NCBI RefSeq assembly: GCF_014699035.1
Contig: NZ_JACXAA010000002.1
Span: forward strand, 186,001-250,000
DNA length: 64,000 nucleotides
Source of the DNA: Spirosoma validum
GTDB lineage: Bacteria; Bacteroidota; Bacteroidia; Cytophagales; Spirosomataceae
Direction: 5' to 3'
Position numbers and translations under genes: made by a program. This document shows, piece after piece, positions 53,621 through 64,000 of this stretch (its first letter is position 1; every line of letters begins with the position of its first letter). The notes beneath the pieces are model-generated. The model was not told the DNA's origin. It did no database searches and saw only the letters and a program-made list of their open reading frames with translations.

Positions 53621-54919
53621 CTAATAACTACGTTTGGGCTCGTCGGCGGTCTGTTTTTCTAAATCAAACAGATCATTTAGTACGTCGATAAGGGTTTCGG
53701 CTTCACCCCGTTTACAGGCTGCTTTGAGTTGAAGCACGGGCAGTTTGATAATTTTCTGCATGATCCCTCGCGTAATCTTGTCTATTTTTTCCGACTCATC
53801 GGGAGTTAAATGTTTCAGGTGCCGGGCAATTTCATCGCGACGGATTTGTTCCAGCGCGTTCTTAAGTTTATTGATCGTTGGCGATACAACCATCTCCTTC
53901 GACCAGTCGCCGAATTCCGCTACGGCCTGTTTGATAATTGACTCGACCTGTGGAATGGCCGCCAGGCGTTGCTGAAGAGCTTCGTCAGCGCGTTTGCGGA
54001 TATTGTCGATGTTGTAAACTAATACACCGGGAATCTGTTCAACAGCCGCATCAACACTACGTGGTACGGATAAGTCAATAAAATATTTGAACGTAAGGAC
54101 CTTTATGTCCTGCAACAACTCGGGCGTGATTAGGGGGTCATCAAGCATGACCGACGAGATAATCACGTCAGCCCGCCGAATTTCATCGGTTAGGTCGGCG
54201 AAGTTAGCTACCCGAAAACCGAGTTGATCAGCCAGCGCTTCAGCTTTCGCCTGGGTTCGGTTGCAGAGAGTAATATTTGCTCGGCTCCACACTCCTCCAG
54301 ATCGGGCTTCTAAGTTCTTGCAGACGTCTGTTCCAATTTCGCCTAAACCAATTACCAGTACGTTAGGGCTTTGGTGTTCACCAACCAACTCGTCAATCAA
54401 TTCGACGGCTGCATACGAAACTGACGCGGCCCCATCCCGGAACGGGGTTTCCTGGGCTACTCGCTTGTTCGTGAAGAAAATGGTATGCATCAGCCGGTGC
54501 AAAAATGGACCAGCCATTTCTAAATCGGCTGACCATTGATACGACTGTTTCACCTGATTAGGAATCTGCATATCGCCTACAACCTGCGAATGCAAACCGA
54601 CGCAAACTTCAAATAAGTGTCGAACGGCGTCGTTATGCAAATCGAAAAACTGGAAATAAGGCAAATAATTGTCTGTATTCGTCAATCCTTTTTCGATCAA
54701 CAACAGCCGGGCGATATCATTATTAAGATCCTGTTCAAAAGCGTAATACACTTCTGTTCGATTACAGGTCGAGATAACCAGTAGGTCAGTTAGCCCAAAA
54801 AAATCCCGAAGCCGGAGCATAAGTCGCTTGGCTTCATCTTCGTTAAGTGCAATTAATTCCCGCACCTGAAGAGGTGCTGTTTTGTGGGACAAACTAATTG
54901 CTTTGAAGGTGTCTAACAT
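53621..54919 (-). CDS. hemA: glutamyl-tRNA reductase
   Basis: A 432-residue GluTR, which reduces Glu-tRNA to glutamate-1-semialdehyde at the start of the C5 tetrapyrrole route. The catalytic Cys52 is in VISTCNRTEVYY, the NADPH-binding start is VLVIGLGEIGTDVC, and a C-terminal dimerisation helix is present. The first ATG at 54943 lies almost at the predicted transcription start; the ATG at 54919 (MLDTFKAISLSHKTAP) leaves a normal leader and matches family N-termini. Confidence 0.93.
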   Translation of the reverse strand: MLDTFKAISLSHKTAPLQVRELIALNEDEAKRLMLRLRDFFGLTDLLVISTCNRTEVYYAFEQDLNNDIARLLLIEKGLTNTDNYLPYFQFFDLHNDAVRHLFEVCVGLHSQVVGDMQIPNQVKQSYQWSADLEMAGPFLHRLMHTIFFTNKRVAQETPFRDGAASVSYAAVELIDELVGEHQSPNVLVIGLGEIGTDVCKNLEARSGGVWSRANITLCNRTQAKAEALADQLGFRVANFADLTDEIRRADVIISSVMLDDPLITPELLQDIKVLTFKYFIDLSVPRSVDAAVEQIPGVLVYNIDNIRKRADEALQQRLAAIPQVESIIKQAVAEFGDWSKEMVVSPTINKLKNALEQIRRDEIARHLKHLTPDESEKIDKITRGIMQKIIKLPVLQLKAACKRGEAETLIDVLNDLFDLEKQTADEPKRSY

Positions 54920-55264
54920 TGGTATAATGGTACTAATCGGCATCAGCCATTACAAAATTACAGCATAATTGCCGGACATAGATATGTCCTGACTGATCGG
55001 TTTGCTATTTAGAATTCATCCAAATAGATGAGTGCTGTCTTTGCTCAATCCTATTCATATTTGAAACAAGAACCGTCAGTCAGACGTTCGATTTTACACC
55101 ATTAAAGCGCTTTTAACGTTAACAGAGGGATACATTGGTTCCATATGAGCTGAATACGGAGACTTAAGCCGATTGGTTGCTTATTCATTCTATTTTTACA
55201 CCATGATGAACGCTATTTATGAAGGTCTTTCAGCGATTTTGGCCGAAATAGGTAGCACGATGAT
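54920..55264. other. divergent intergenic region hemA / histidine kinase
   Basis: About 345 bases. A CAAAATTA at 54953-54960 reads TAATTTTG on the minus strand, a good -7 element for hemA. The right half is AT-rich, and a 22-codon open frame (55203-55271) overlaps the kinase start but has no support. No other conserved element was found. Confidence 0.6.
54953..54960 (-). promoter_or_regulatory. candidate -7 element of hemA
   Basis: TAATTTTG on the minus strand, fits TAnnTTTG, 34 bases ahead of the preferred hemA ATG. Confidence 0.45.
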
Positions 55265-56458
55265 ATGCTAAAGTCATTTGACATTTATAGTCAGAATAAT
55301 ATTCTGAAAATTATAGTAGCGCTTAATCTGTTGCTGGTCGGAACAGGATCGCTACTGTATACGGATCGGCTCATTACCAAATTGGAAACCCGGGAGCAGC
55401 AATATGTGCAGCTTTATGCAAGCGCCATAGGCTATTTGTACGGATCGAGCCATCCCGACGCGGGCGACCTGACCTTTGTTACAAGCGAAATTTTACAGGC
55501 TAATAAGTCAATCCCAGTTATTTATGTGAATCCGAACAATCAAATAGCTGGTGAATTAAATGTAGGTTTTCCCGAAGGTACAACGGATGAGGAAAAGGAA
55601 CCCTTTCTACGGAAAACGATTATTGAAATGCGGAAAGAACACTCACCTCTAATTGTTAACATAGGAGATGGGCAGCAGGGTTTAGTTTATTACAGTACCT
55701 CAAAATTATTACGTCAGCTAACGTATTTTCCTTACGCTTTGCTGGCCATTCTAACGGCTTTGGGGGTACTGGCTTACCTGGCGTTCAGCTCATCACGGCG
55801 GGCGGAACAAAACCGGGTTTGGGTTGGTCTGGCGAAAGAAACGGCTCATCAGTTAGGCACGCCGATGTCGTCGCTCATGGCGTGGGTGGAGTATATGCGT
55901 TCTGACCCTGATCAGTTTGACGGATCGATAACCGACGAAATCGAGAAGGATGTACAACGACTGGAAACGATTACCGCCCGTTTTTCGAGCATAGGTTCCG
56001 TACCAACGCTAAAAGAAGAGAACCTGAATGATGTCGTGCAGCAGTTTACGGACTATCTGGCGAGACGTATTTCAACGAAGGTAAAAATGAGCCTGTCTAG
56101 TCAGCTGCCACCGAATCAGATGGTTAAAATCAACAAATTGCTGTTTGAGTGGGTGATCGAGAACGTCTGCAAGAATGCCGTCGATGCCATGAAAGGTACG
56201 GGTGAACTGCGACTGAAGATTATGCCATTACCGCACAAGGAAGTTGCCATTGATATTACGGATACGGGAAAAGGCATCTCGAAGGCAAACATGCAAAAAG
56301 TATTCTCGCCGGGTTTTAGTACCAAAAAACGCGGCTGGGGGCTGGGATTAACCTTAGCCAAGCGCATCGTGGAAGAGTACCACGATGGCAGGCTGTACGT
56401 GAAAAGTTCAGAAGTTGGTAAAGGAACAACCTTTCGGATTGTACTGAATGCTGACTAA
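55265..56458 (+). CDS. orphan membrane sensor histidine kinase
   Basis: A 397-residue kinase. TM helix 1 at about 13-32, a periplasmic sensor region to about 150, TM helix 2 at about 155-178, no clear HAMP domain, then the H-box with His195 (AKETAHQLGTPMSSLMAWVE), the N-box IENVCKNAVDAMKG, the G1 box DITDTGKGISK and the G2 box RGWGLGLTLAKRIVEEY. It autophosphorylates and passes phosphate to a response regulator, but none is encoded nearby. The signal is unknown. Confidence 0.88.
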   Translation: MLKSFDIYSQNNILKIIVALNLLLVGTGSLLYTDRLITKLETREQQYVQLYASAIGYLYGSSHPDAGDLTFVTSEILQANKSIPVIYVNPNNQIAGELNVGFPEGTTDEEKEPFLRKTIIEMRKEHSPLIVNIGDGQQGLVYYSTSKLLRQLTYFPYALLAILTALGVLAYLAFSSSRRAEQNRVWVGLAKETAHQLGTPMSSLMAWVEYMRSDPDQFDGSITDEIEKDVQRLETITARFSSIGSVPTLKEENLNDVVQQFTDYLARRISTKVKMSLSSQLPPNQMVKINKLLFEWVIENVCKNAVDAMKGTGELRLKIMPLPHKEVAIDITDTGKGISKANMQKVFSPGFSTKKRGWGLGLTLAKRIVEEYHDGRLYVKSSEVGKGTTFRIVLNAD

Positions 56459-56470
56459 CCACAAAAGGGG

Positions 56471-57016
56471 CTAGTTTTCATAATAAGGGAGTGTAATGGT
56501 ATCCGTCTCGATAACATTGCTTTCCTGTAGAGCGCGATCCCGAATTTTAATTTGAAATTTGGTAGGAAAGAGCCTGTAACTGGTACCATACTGAAAAATT
56601 TGCGTAAAATCGAGAGTCCCTTCAATGGCCCCTCTGGGTTTACCTTTTGTTAGTTCCGGAAAATACAAGGCGTTGTTAACCGATAGCAGAACCTCCTGAT
56701 ACTGCCTGTTTACGAGTCGGAATGTCTTGATCTGGTAATTGCCCCAGCCGCCGTTGGACTTATAGCGAAGCGTATCTGCATTGGAGGGAGGCAGGCCAAT
56801 ACCCAAGTCACCCTGCCCGTCTTTAAATCCAATCGTAATCACCACCGAATCTCGTTTTCCTTGACCTACACCTCTCCCAGCCGCGATTGTATACCGATCG
56901 ATACCTTTGAAATCAATCGCCGGTACGTCAGAATAATTGGGTTCGTTAAAACAGGAGGATAGAATTAGGCCCATGCCTAACAGAAAGAGATACGGTTGAA
57001 TTAGTTGCCGTCGCAT
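56471..57016 (-). CDS. lipoprotein of unknown function
   Basis: A 181-residue lipoprotein: signal with lipobox LILSSC (Cys22) then a beta-rich body with FKDGQGDLGIGLPPSN, a Gly/Asp-rich loop that might bind Ca2+, and FQIKIRDRALQESNVIETD. The ATG at 57016 is chosen for the signal peptide. It converges on the kinase gene and is divergent from the LuxE-like gene by 38 bases. No family recognised. Confidence 0.6.
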   Translation of the reverse strand: MRRQLIQPYLFLLGMGLILSSCFNEPNYSDVPAIDFKGIDRYTIAAGRGVGQGKRDSVVITIGFKDGQGDLGIGLPPSNADTLRYKSNGGWGNYQIKTFRLVNRQYQEVLLSVNNALYFPELTKGKPRGAIEGTLDFTQIFQYGTSYRLFPTKFQIKIRDRALQESNVIETDTITLPYYEN

Positions 57017-57054
57017 ACTGTTGTATTCGTTGATCAATAAACGCTTTTGTTACT

Positions 57055-58131
57055 TTGTCTTTTTTATTAACGCTTTCGCCCGAGGCTCAATTGCTTCGAC
57101 AGGCACTTCGGCAGCAAATTCTAACCCTAAGCCGCCATTTTCACGACCCGCGTACGTTTGAGTCGCTGGCCTTAGCCGTTTTTCGGTATCAGGCACTTTA
57201 CAATCCGGTTTACAGCAATTACCTGCATCACCTCAATGTTCGGGCTGAACAGATTACGGACTTACGCCGGGTGCCATTCATGCCAATCAGTTTCTTTAAA
57301 AACCATACGGTGCTGACCGGAGCCGATATTAACTCTTTTGATACGTTGACTTTTGCCAGCAGCGGCACTACAGGTGAACAGACCAGTCGTCACTACGTAC
57401 CTGATCCGGCGCTTTATGATGCCATCAGCACGCAGATTTTCGAGCAAACCTATGGTTCACTCCGCGATTTTCATATTCTGGCGCTTCTACCATCTTACCT
57501 TGAACGAAATAACTCCTCGCTCGTGTATATGGTTCAGCGATTTATGGACCAAAACGATTCAGATGAATCCGGTTTTTTTCTCCACAACCATCAGGAGCTG
57601 ACGGAACGGCTTCGTCGCCTTTCTCAGAAGTCCGACGCGAAAAAGATTCTGCTCATTGGCGTTACGTTCGGATTGCTCGATTGGGCTGAATCAGGCCAGG
57701 ATTTATCGTTTCTGGGGCAGCTTCCGAACCTGATCGTTATGGAAACGGGTGGAATGAAAGGTCGCCGAAAAGAATTGTTACGGGAAGAAGTACACGAAAT
57801 TCTGATGAGTCGGCTGGGTATACAAACGGTTCATTCAGAGTACGGTATGACGGAATTACTCTCGCAGGCATATTCGCATGGCAAGGGTGTGTTCCAGCCC
57901 AGTTCGACGCTACGTGTGTTTCTGCGGGATATCAACGATCCATTTCTGATCTATCCTGACAATTACACTCGAACCGGTGGTATTAACGTAGTAGACTTGG
58001 CCAATCTGGACTCGTGTTCGTTTATCGAAACGCAGGATTTGGGCCAGTATGTAGACGAAGAAGCTAATTTTCGCGTCATCGGTCGGTTCGATAATTCGGA
58101 TGTTCGGGGTTGTAATCTGATGATTTTGTAA
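57055..58131 (+). CDS. LuxE/PaaK-like acyl-protein synthetase
   Basis: A 358-residue protein of the LuxE acyl-protein synthetase type, a subgroup of adenylate-forming enzymes. LTFASSGTTGEQTSRHYVPD contains the Ser/Thr/Gly-rich ATP loop, VHSEYGMTELLSQAYSHGKG the central motif, and a late DLGQYVDEEANFRVIGRFDN the acidic block. It would activate an acyl group for transfer to a protein Cys or an alcohol. It starts with TTG, as no closer ATG precedes the conserved N-terminus. Function in this organism unknown. Confidence 0.75.
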   Translation: MSFLLTLSPEAQLLRQALRQQILTLSRHFHDPRTFESLALAVFRYQALYNPVYSNYLHHLNVRAEQITDLRRVPFMPISFFKNHTVLTGADINSFDTLTFASSGTTGEQTSRHYVPDPALYDAISTQIFEQTYGSLRDFHILALLPSYLERNNSSLVYMVQRFMDQNDSDESGFFLHNHQELTERLRRLSQKSDAKKILLIGVTFGLLDWAESGQDLSFLGQLPNLIVMETGGMKGRRKELLREEVHEILMSRLGIQTVHSEYGMTELLSQAYSHGKGVFQPSSTLRVFLRDINDPFLIYPDNYTRTGGINVVDLANLDSCSFIETQDLGQYVDEEANFRVIGRFDNSDVRGCNLMIL

Positions 58132-58141
58132 AGATTGCGAG

Positions 58142-58666
58142 CTAATGGATTTCGCCCATCAGCGTACCAATTGCCCCCAGCACGACAACTGCAGCGCCAA
58201 GTAGAAGGATAAAAGCTTCTGCGGCACTGAAGCTCGGAAGATAGGCGTTGGGGTGATCCTGTTCGTAGATGTAATTCAGTTGCTTTACAGTAGGGATCAG
58301 AAACAGAAACGGCATCAGCAAAAGAGGCAATGCGGCATACTGCATCGGCACTACACGAGCCGAAAAACGCTGCACAATGGCGACAACCACAAATCCCGAT
58401 GCATAGCCATTGGTTTGACTGCCGGGATGCCCTTTTTCAACGGCAATGTCGTTGATGTAGTCCATAAATGTGTGGACAAAAAAGATGGAAAATACGGCTC
58501 GCCAGAACGGGTAAACATCCAGATCGTATAAATCTCTCAGGAAACGCCAGCCTCTGAAAAACCAGTAAATCGTATACAAGCCACCGGTGAAAAAAGAGAG
58601 CAGACAAAAAGCCCAGACAGGTTGTTTACGGACGTAGTCAATAGTGTTCGTGTGATTATTTTCCAT
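58142..58666 (-). CDS. DUF4234-like membrane protein
   Basis: A 174-residue protein with four hydrophobic segments. The start VWAFCLLSFFTGGLYTIYWF followed by FRGWRFLRDL resembles the DUF4234 group of small membrane proteins. It converges on the LuxE-like gene with ten bases between. Role unknown. Confidence 0.6.
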   Translation of the reverse strand: MENNHTNTIDYVRKQPVWAFCLLSFFTGGLYTIYWFFRGWRFLRDLYDLDVYPFWRAVFSIFFVHTFMDYINDIAVEKGHPGSQTNGYASGFVVVAIVQRFSARVVPMQYAALPLLLMPFLFLIPTVKQLNYIYEQDHPNAYLPSFSAAEAFILLLGAAVVVLGAIGTLMGEIH

Positions 58667-58830
58667 GAATGAGTTATGTGAATGTCGACAATTGACAATC
58701 CTGCTATACAGATTACCTCTAAGTGGAGAGGGTATGATTTCGCCGGTAAATTAAGGTATATATTTTTCAGAAATACCCCTTGTTGCCCATCCTAAATCTT
58801 CGTAAATTAGCCAGATTATAAACGGCACGA

Positions 58831-60852
<2,022 letters not shown>

Positions 60853-60885
60853 TTTTCAATGTAAGATACGTAGTACCAAGAATAC

Positions 60886-60915
60886 TGAGGTGATGCAGGC
60901 AACTGTGTCACCTCA
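60886..60915 (+). terminator. terminator of uvrB
   Basis: TGAGGTGA (60886-60893) pairs with TCACCTCA (60908-60915); followed by an AT-rich stretch, 33 bases past the uvrB stop. Confidence 0.65.
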
Positions 60916-61097
60916 TTGCATTTTAGTGGTTACGCTTCCATAGGACGTAGTAATGCACCCAGACAAATAAATGATGAATGGCTGTTACCTCTGGCTATAA
61001 GGGTCGAATTAAGGAATGATTACAGGTTTTTAAGCGCAATTAATGGTTCAAAAAAGTGTCTATCGGCGCCTGGTTCCATTCCTTATTTCACACTATC

Positions 61098-62168
61098 ATG
61101 TTTAAATCTATTTGCCTCCTAATTGGACTGACATTCACTGTTGCAACGGCAATAGCGCAGGAAGTGATCACGAATGAGAGTATCATTAATATGGTCAGAG
61201 CTAAAGTCGCCCGCGACCTGGTTTTAGACAAAATTAAGGCCAGTGCTTCTCGGTTTAATATGTCGACGAACGGACTGATTGAGCTTAAGCAGGCTACCGT
61301 TCCTGACCCGATTGTGGATGCTATGATGCTGGCGTCATCGCCCCTGCCTACGCTTCGGAATCAGGACATCATCGATCTGTATGCGGGTAAAGTGTCCCGC
61401 GAGATCATTACCAAAAAAATTCAGTACAGCGAGACCAGTTTCAATCTGTCAACGGATGATATTATTACGCTCAAAAATGCCAAAGTACCTGACCAACTGG
61501 TGAAGGTGATGATGGTGCCTAAACGAGCGCAGCAGCAAAGTGCTAATCCGAACCTGATTGCAGGCGCTCTGCCGCCACATCCTGAAACATTGCCCATCGC
61601 CACGCGTAATCGATTTGCTGAACCGGGTATTTATTATGAGGAATATAAAACGCCTAAACCACAATACATGCAGTTGGAACCAACTACTACCAACCAGACC
61701 AAGACCGGAAGTGTAGGTGAGGCTGTTGCCAATAACTATACGATGGGGATAACAGGCACTACCCAGCGTGTGGGATTGGCCAATAAGTCGGCCAATATGG
61801 TTGTTGAAGATAATCGTCCGGTTTTTTATCTGGTTTTTAGCGGAGCCAATCGAAAAACGATGAACAATGTGGCTGAGTCCGTCTTCGATGGCGTGGCCAG
61901 CCCCAATGATTTTGTCATGATTCGAGCTAAGGTGAGCGGACGGGGTCGCGAAGTCGTCATTGGGCGACAATCGTCTTACACAAGCGAGTCCGGTTTTGGC
62001 ACGGGGGCAGTCCCTTTTCGATTCAAAAAGATCAGCAATACGCTATACAAACTGTACTTCGAGCAGGACGTAGCAGCGGGTGAATATGCCTTTCTGTACA
62101 ACAAAGGCAGCGAGTTCGGCTCATCGCTGAAAATCTATGATTTCTCGCTGAGGAACAATACAAAATAA
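61098..62168 (+). CDS. secreted protein with internal 50-residue duplication
   Basis: A 356-residue exported protein (signal about 1-20). Two similar units follow: unit 1 starts NESIINMVRAKVARDLVLDK and unit 2 starts NQDIIDLYAGKVSREIITKK, each ending in a V-P-D-x-x-V-x-x-M-M motif. The C-terminal half is beta-rich with VFYLVFSGANRKTMNN and a late EQDVAAGEYAFLYNKGSEFG. I recognise no named domain. It stands alone between uvrB and truA. The ATG at 61098 gives a proper signal. Confidence 0.6.
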   Translation: MFKSICLLIGLTFTVATAIAQEVITNESIINMVRAKVARDLVLDKIKASASRFNMSTNGLIELKQATVPDPIVDAMMLASSPLPTLRNQDIIDLYAGKVSREIITKKIQYSETSFNLSTDDIITLKNAKVPDQLVKVMMVPKRAQQQSANPNLIAGALPPHPETLPIATRNRFAEPGIYYEEYKTPKPQYMQLEPTTTNQTKTGSVGEAVANNYTMGITGTTQRVGLANKSANMVVEDNRPVFYLVFSGANRKTMNNVAESVFDGVASPNDFVMIRAKVSGRGREVVIGRQSSYTSESGFGTGAVPFRFKKISNTLYKLYFEQDVAAGEYAFLYNKGSEFGSSLKIYDFSLRNNTK

Positions 62169-62269
62169 CTGGCTGCCCGATCCGTCAGCTAGAAGGAACA
62201 GCCAGGTACCGCTTTGGCAGTGGCTATGCAGGGTTCGTGAAATAACACCGACAAGTCCTGATTAAGCGG

Positions 62270-62277
62270 TATTTTTG
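62270..62277 (+). promoter_or_regulatory. candidate -7 element of truA
   Basis: TATTTTTG fits TAnnTTTG. It ends six bases before the truA ATG, which would make the transcript nearly leaderless. Confidence 0.35.
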
Positions 62278-62283
62278 TGCCCG

Positions 62284-63063
62284 ATGCGTTATTTTATTGA
62301 ATTATCGTACCGCGGTACGGCTTATCATGGCTGGCAGACTCAGGCAAATGGAATTAGCGTGCAAAGTACGCTCGAAGCGGCTCTGACCCAACGACTTGGC
62401 ACGCCAATTTACGTAATGGGAAGCGGACGCACGGATGCGGGCGTTCATGCGCAGCAGCAATTCGCTCATTTCGATGTGCCGGAACCACTACCGCTAACAG
62501 AAACCTTTCTTTATTCCCTGAACTGCATTCTACCCGAAGACATTGCCATACATCGGATCGTTGCGGTTCCGGAAAAGGCCCATGCCCGGTTTTCGGCTAT
62601 TTCCCGCTACTATCAGTACCACATCACCCGGCACAAAAGCGCATTCCACAGTGGCCTGACCCTTCATTTTCGCCCATTGTTACAAATAGAGAAAATGAAT
62701 GCGGCCTGCCAGATACTCCTCCAACATACCGACTTTCAGAGTTTTGCCAAAGCGCGCGCTGACGTAACGAACTTTCACTGTCGACTTGATTTTGCCTATT
62801 GGTCGTATACAAATGACGATTGCCTGACGTTTCACATTAAAGCAAATCGGTTTCTGTGGGGGATGGTCCGTACAATCGTCGGTACCATGATCGACATAGG
62901 GCAGGATCGCCTGAGCCTCGATCGCTTCGAGCAGATCATCCTGGCCCGCGACCGGAATGTGGCGGGTAGGGCAGCGCCAGCAAACGGCCTGTATCTGGTT
63001 GAGGTTGGCTACCCAGCAGACATACGGCAAGCATTTGGTAAAGGGCCTGGCGCAAAGGGGTGA
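62284..63063 (+). CDS. truA: tRNA pseudouridine(38-40) synthase TruA
   Basis: A 259-residue TruA, which turns uridine to pseudouridine at positions 38-40 of the anticodon arm. The catalytic Asp is in GSGRTDAGVHAQQQFAHFD; the start RYFIELSYRGTAYHGWQTQA is the first strand, and FLWGMVRTIVGTMIDIGQ is the late block. The ATG at 62284 starts at the conserved MRYFIEL; the frame begins at 62275 with three extra residues. Confidence 0.95.
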   Translation: MRYFIELSYRGTAYHGWQTQANGISVQSTLEAALTQRLGTPIYVMGSGRTDAGVHAQQQFAHFDVPEPLPLTETFLYSLNCILPEDIAIHRIVAVPEKAHARFSAISRYYQYHITRHKSAFHSGLTLHFRPLLQIEKMNAACQILLQHTDFQSFAKARADVTNFHCRLDFAYWSYTNDDCLTFHIKANRFLWGMVRTIVGTMIDIGQDRLSLDRFEQIILARDRNVAGRAAPANGLYLVEVGYPADIRQAFGKGPGAKG

Positions 63064-63164
63064 GCGGAGTTCATAAAGTGTCCAACCCCCATTGCCATTT
63101 ACCCCGTACTCTATGCCCTTTTGCTAAATTTTGTTAAATTCGGCCGTTCACCGGTTGAATCCAT

Positions 63165-63172
63165 TATTTTTG
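63165..63172 (+). promoter_or_regulatory. candidate -7 element of ftsX
   Basis: TATTTTTG fits TAnnTTTG and lies 22 bases upstream of the ftsX ATG. Confidence 0.4.
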
Positions 63173-63194
63173 TCTCATAACACGAACCCCTTAA

Positions 63195-64000
63195 ATGGCT
63201 CGTACGAAAAAAACAGTAGGTGCGTATCCCAGCGGTATTATTTTATTCAGTTTAACCCTGGCTTTGTTTTTAATTGGTTTCTGCGGACTGTTGGCGATTC
63301 AGTCGAAGCAACTGGTAACGTATATCCGTGAGAACTATGAAGTCCGGGCTTTTCTGGACAAAGGGCTCAGTTCAAGAAAAGTAGGAAACCTGTCGCGTAC
63401 GATTGCTGAACAACCTTATGTGCTGGTAACCAATGGCGAACCTCAGGTGACCCTGGTTACAAAAGACGAGGCCGCCAAAGAGTTTATTGCTGAAACAAAA
63501 GAAGATTTTTCGAAATTTCTGGGTGAAAATCCGCTGCGTGACAGCTACCGGATAAAGCTTAACGAAGCGTATTTCGACGAAGCAAAGCTACAGGAAGTAA
63601 AACAGGATTTGGAGCAGATCAATGGCGTGTTTGAGGTTGTTTATCAGGAAAACCTGGTCGACAACATCAACCGAAACATCACGAAAATTTATATTGTGAT
63701 GTCGGCGTTTGCCCTAGCCCTGCTGCTGATCATCGTGGTGCTGATGAACAATACCATTCGGGTGGCGATTCATTCACAACGACTGCTGATTCGGAGCATG
63801 CAATTGGTTGGTGCTACAAACAGTTTTATTACCCGACCTTTTCTGGGTCGGGGGATGTGGCAGGGCTTTCTGGCAGCTGTTATTGCCATCGGACTGCTCT
63901 TGATTGGGTGGGAAGTCGCTAAACATAACTTGCCTGAACTGGGCACTTTTCAGGATCTTGAAAAAGTGATTGCTCTAATGGCGGGTCTGGTAGGATTAGG
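63195..64000 (+). CDS. ftsX: cell division ABC permease FtsX (partial, runs off the window)
   Basis: The first 268 codons of an FtsX protein; the stop lies beyond the window. Starts MARTKKTVGAYPSGIILFSL with the first helix, then an extracytoplasmic loop (YEVRAFLDKGLSSRKV, then LRDSYRIKLNEAYFDEAKLQ) of the PLD type, and membrane segments from about 170. With FtsE it forms a complex that turns on cell-wall hydrolases at the septum. ftsE is not in the window. Confidence 0.88.
   Translation, partial: MARTKKTVGAYPSGIILFSLTLALFLIGFCGLLAIQSKQLVTYIRENYEVRAFLDKGLSSRKVGNLSRTIAEQPYVLVTNGEPQVTLVTKDEAAKEFIAETKEDFSKFLGENPLRDSYRIKLNEAYFDEAKLQEVKQDLEQINGVFEVVYQENLVDNINRNITKIYIVMSAFALALLLIIVVLMNNTIRVAIHSQRLLIRSMQLVGATNSFITRPFLGRGMWQGFLAAVIAIGLLLIGWEVAKHNLPELGTFQDLEKVIALMAGLVGL

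Noticed and set aside
55203..55271. 22-codon open frame overlapping the start of the histidine kinase gene
   Set aside because: Too short, no recognisable sequence, and no sign of its own start signal; likely chance.
58755..58777. Dyad GGTAT-N13-ATACC upstream of uvrB as an SOS box
   Set aside because: It does not match a LexA site I can name for this group and short dyads of this kind arise by chance.

Overview
The window looks like chromosomal DNA of a Bacteroidota bacterium, most likely a Cytophagales member close to Spirosoma. The evidence is a SusC/SusD pair under an ECF sigma/FecR switch, a secreted GH5 enzyme with a type IX secretion C-terminal domain, candidate promoters with the Bacteroidota -7 element (TAnnTTTG), few purine-rich ribosome binding sites, and many TTG or GTG starts. 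No rRNA, tRNA, CRISPR array, transposase, integrase or phage gene was seen.

Layout. 1-8400: mixed housekeeping genes (MaoC-like hydratase, membrane acyltransferase, FabG-like reductase, a 37-residue membrane peptide next to a YegS-type lipid kinase) and an arginine block, argG - GT9 glycosyltransferase - argC. 8400-10190: a GNAT acetyltransferase, then an AT-richer patch with a broken DoxX gene and a secreted NTR/TIMP-like protein, marked out by three copies of a 20-nt direct repeat. 10195-13526: sugar-acid genes (FAH-family hydrolase, fuconolactonase-like amidohydrolase, FGGY kinase). 13784-16747: a modular GH5 glycanase. 16970-23249: SPFH protein with a ribbon-helix-helix partner, then coaX, tsaB, a CtpA-like protease, rnpA and rpmH. 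23469-28627: M61 peptidase, DUF389 protein, amidase and a TraB-like lipoprotein.

28677-45777 is a long block entirely on the minus strand. It reads ECF sigma, FecR anti-sigma, SusC with an STN signalling domain, SusD, two tandem Tat-type pyruvyltransferase-fold proteins, a sialate O-acetylesterase-like SGNH esterase, two MFS carriers, a small secreted protein, an SSS symporter, a DUF6883/DUF4926 pair and a third MFS carrier. It resembles a polysaccharide utilization locus but has no glycoside hydrolase or lyase. Instead it has predicted exported proteins of a fold normally used in the cytoplasm, which makes it the best candidate here for an undescribed system. A perfect 20-nt palindrome lies just upstream of the sigma gene.

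46053-64000 returns to general functions: RibD-like reductase, nuoA and nuoB with an unknown gene between them, an outer-membrane barrel, YqgE, a Tat-exported sulfite dehydrogenase with a c-type cytochrome, DUF4230, hemA, an orphan histidine kinase, a LuxE-like protein, uvrB, an internally duplicated secreted protein, truA, and the start of ftsX, which runs off the window. Many intergenic gaps hold long hairpins, including at least two recurring families (a GGACGGCCACGTCC family and a GA/CT-rich family).
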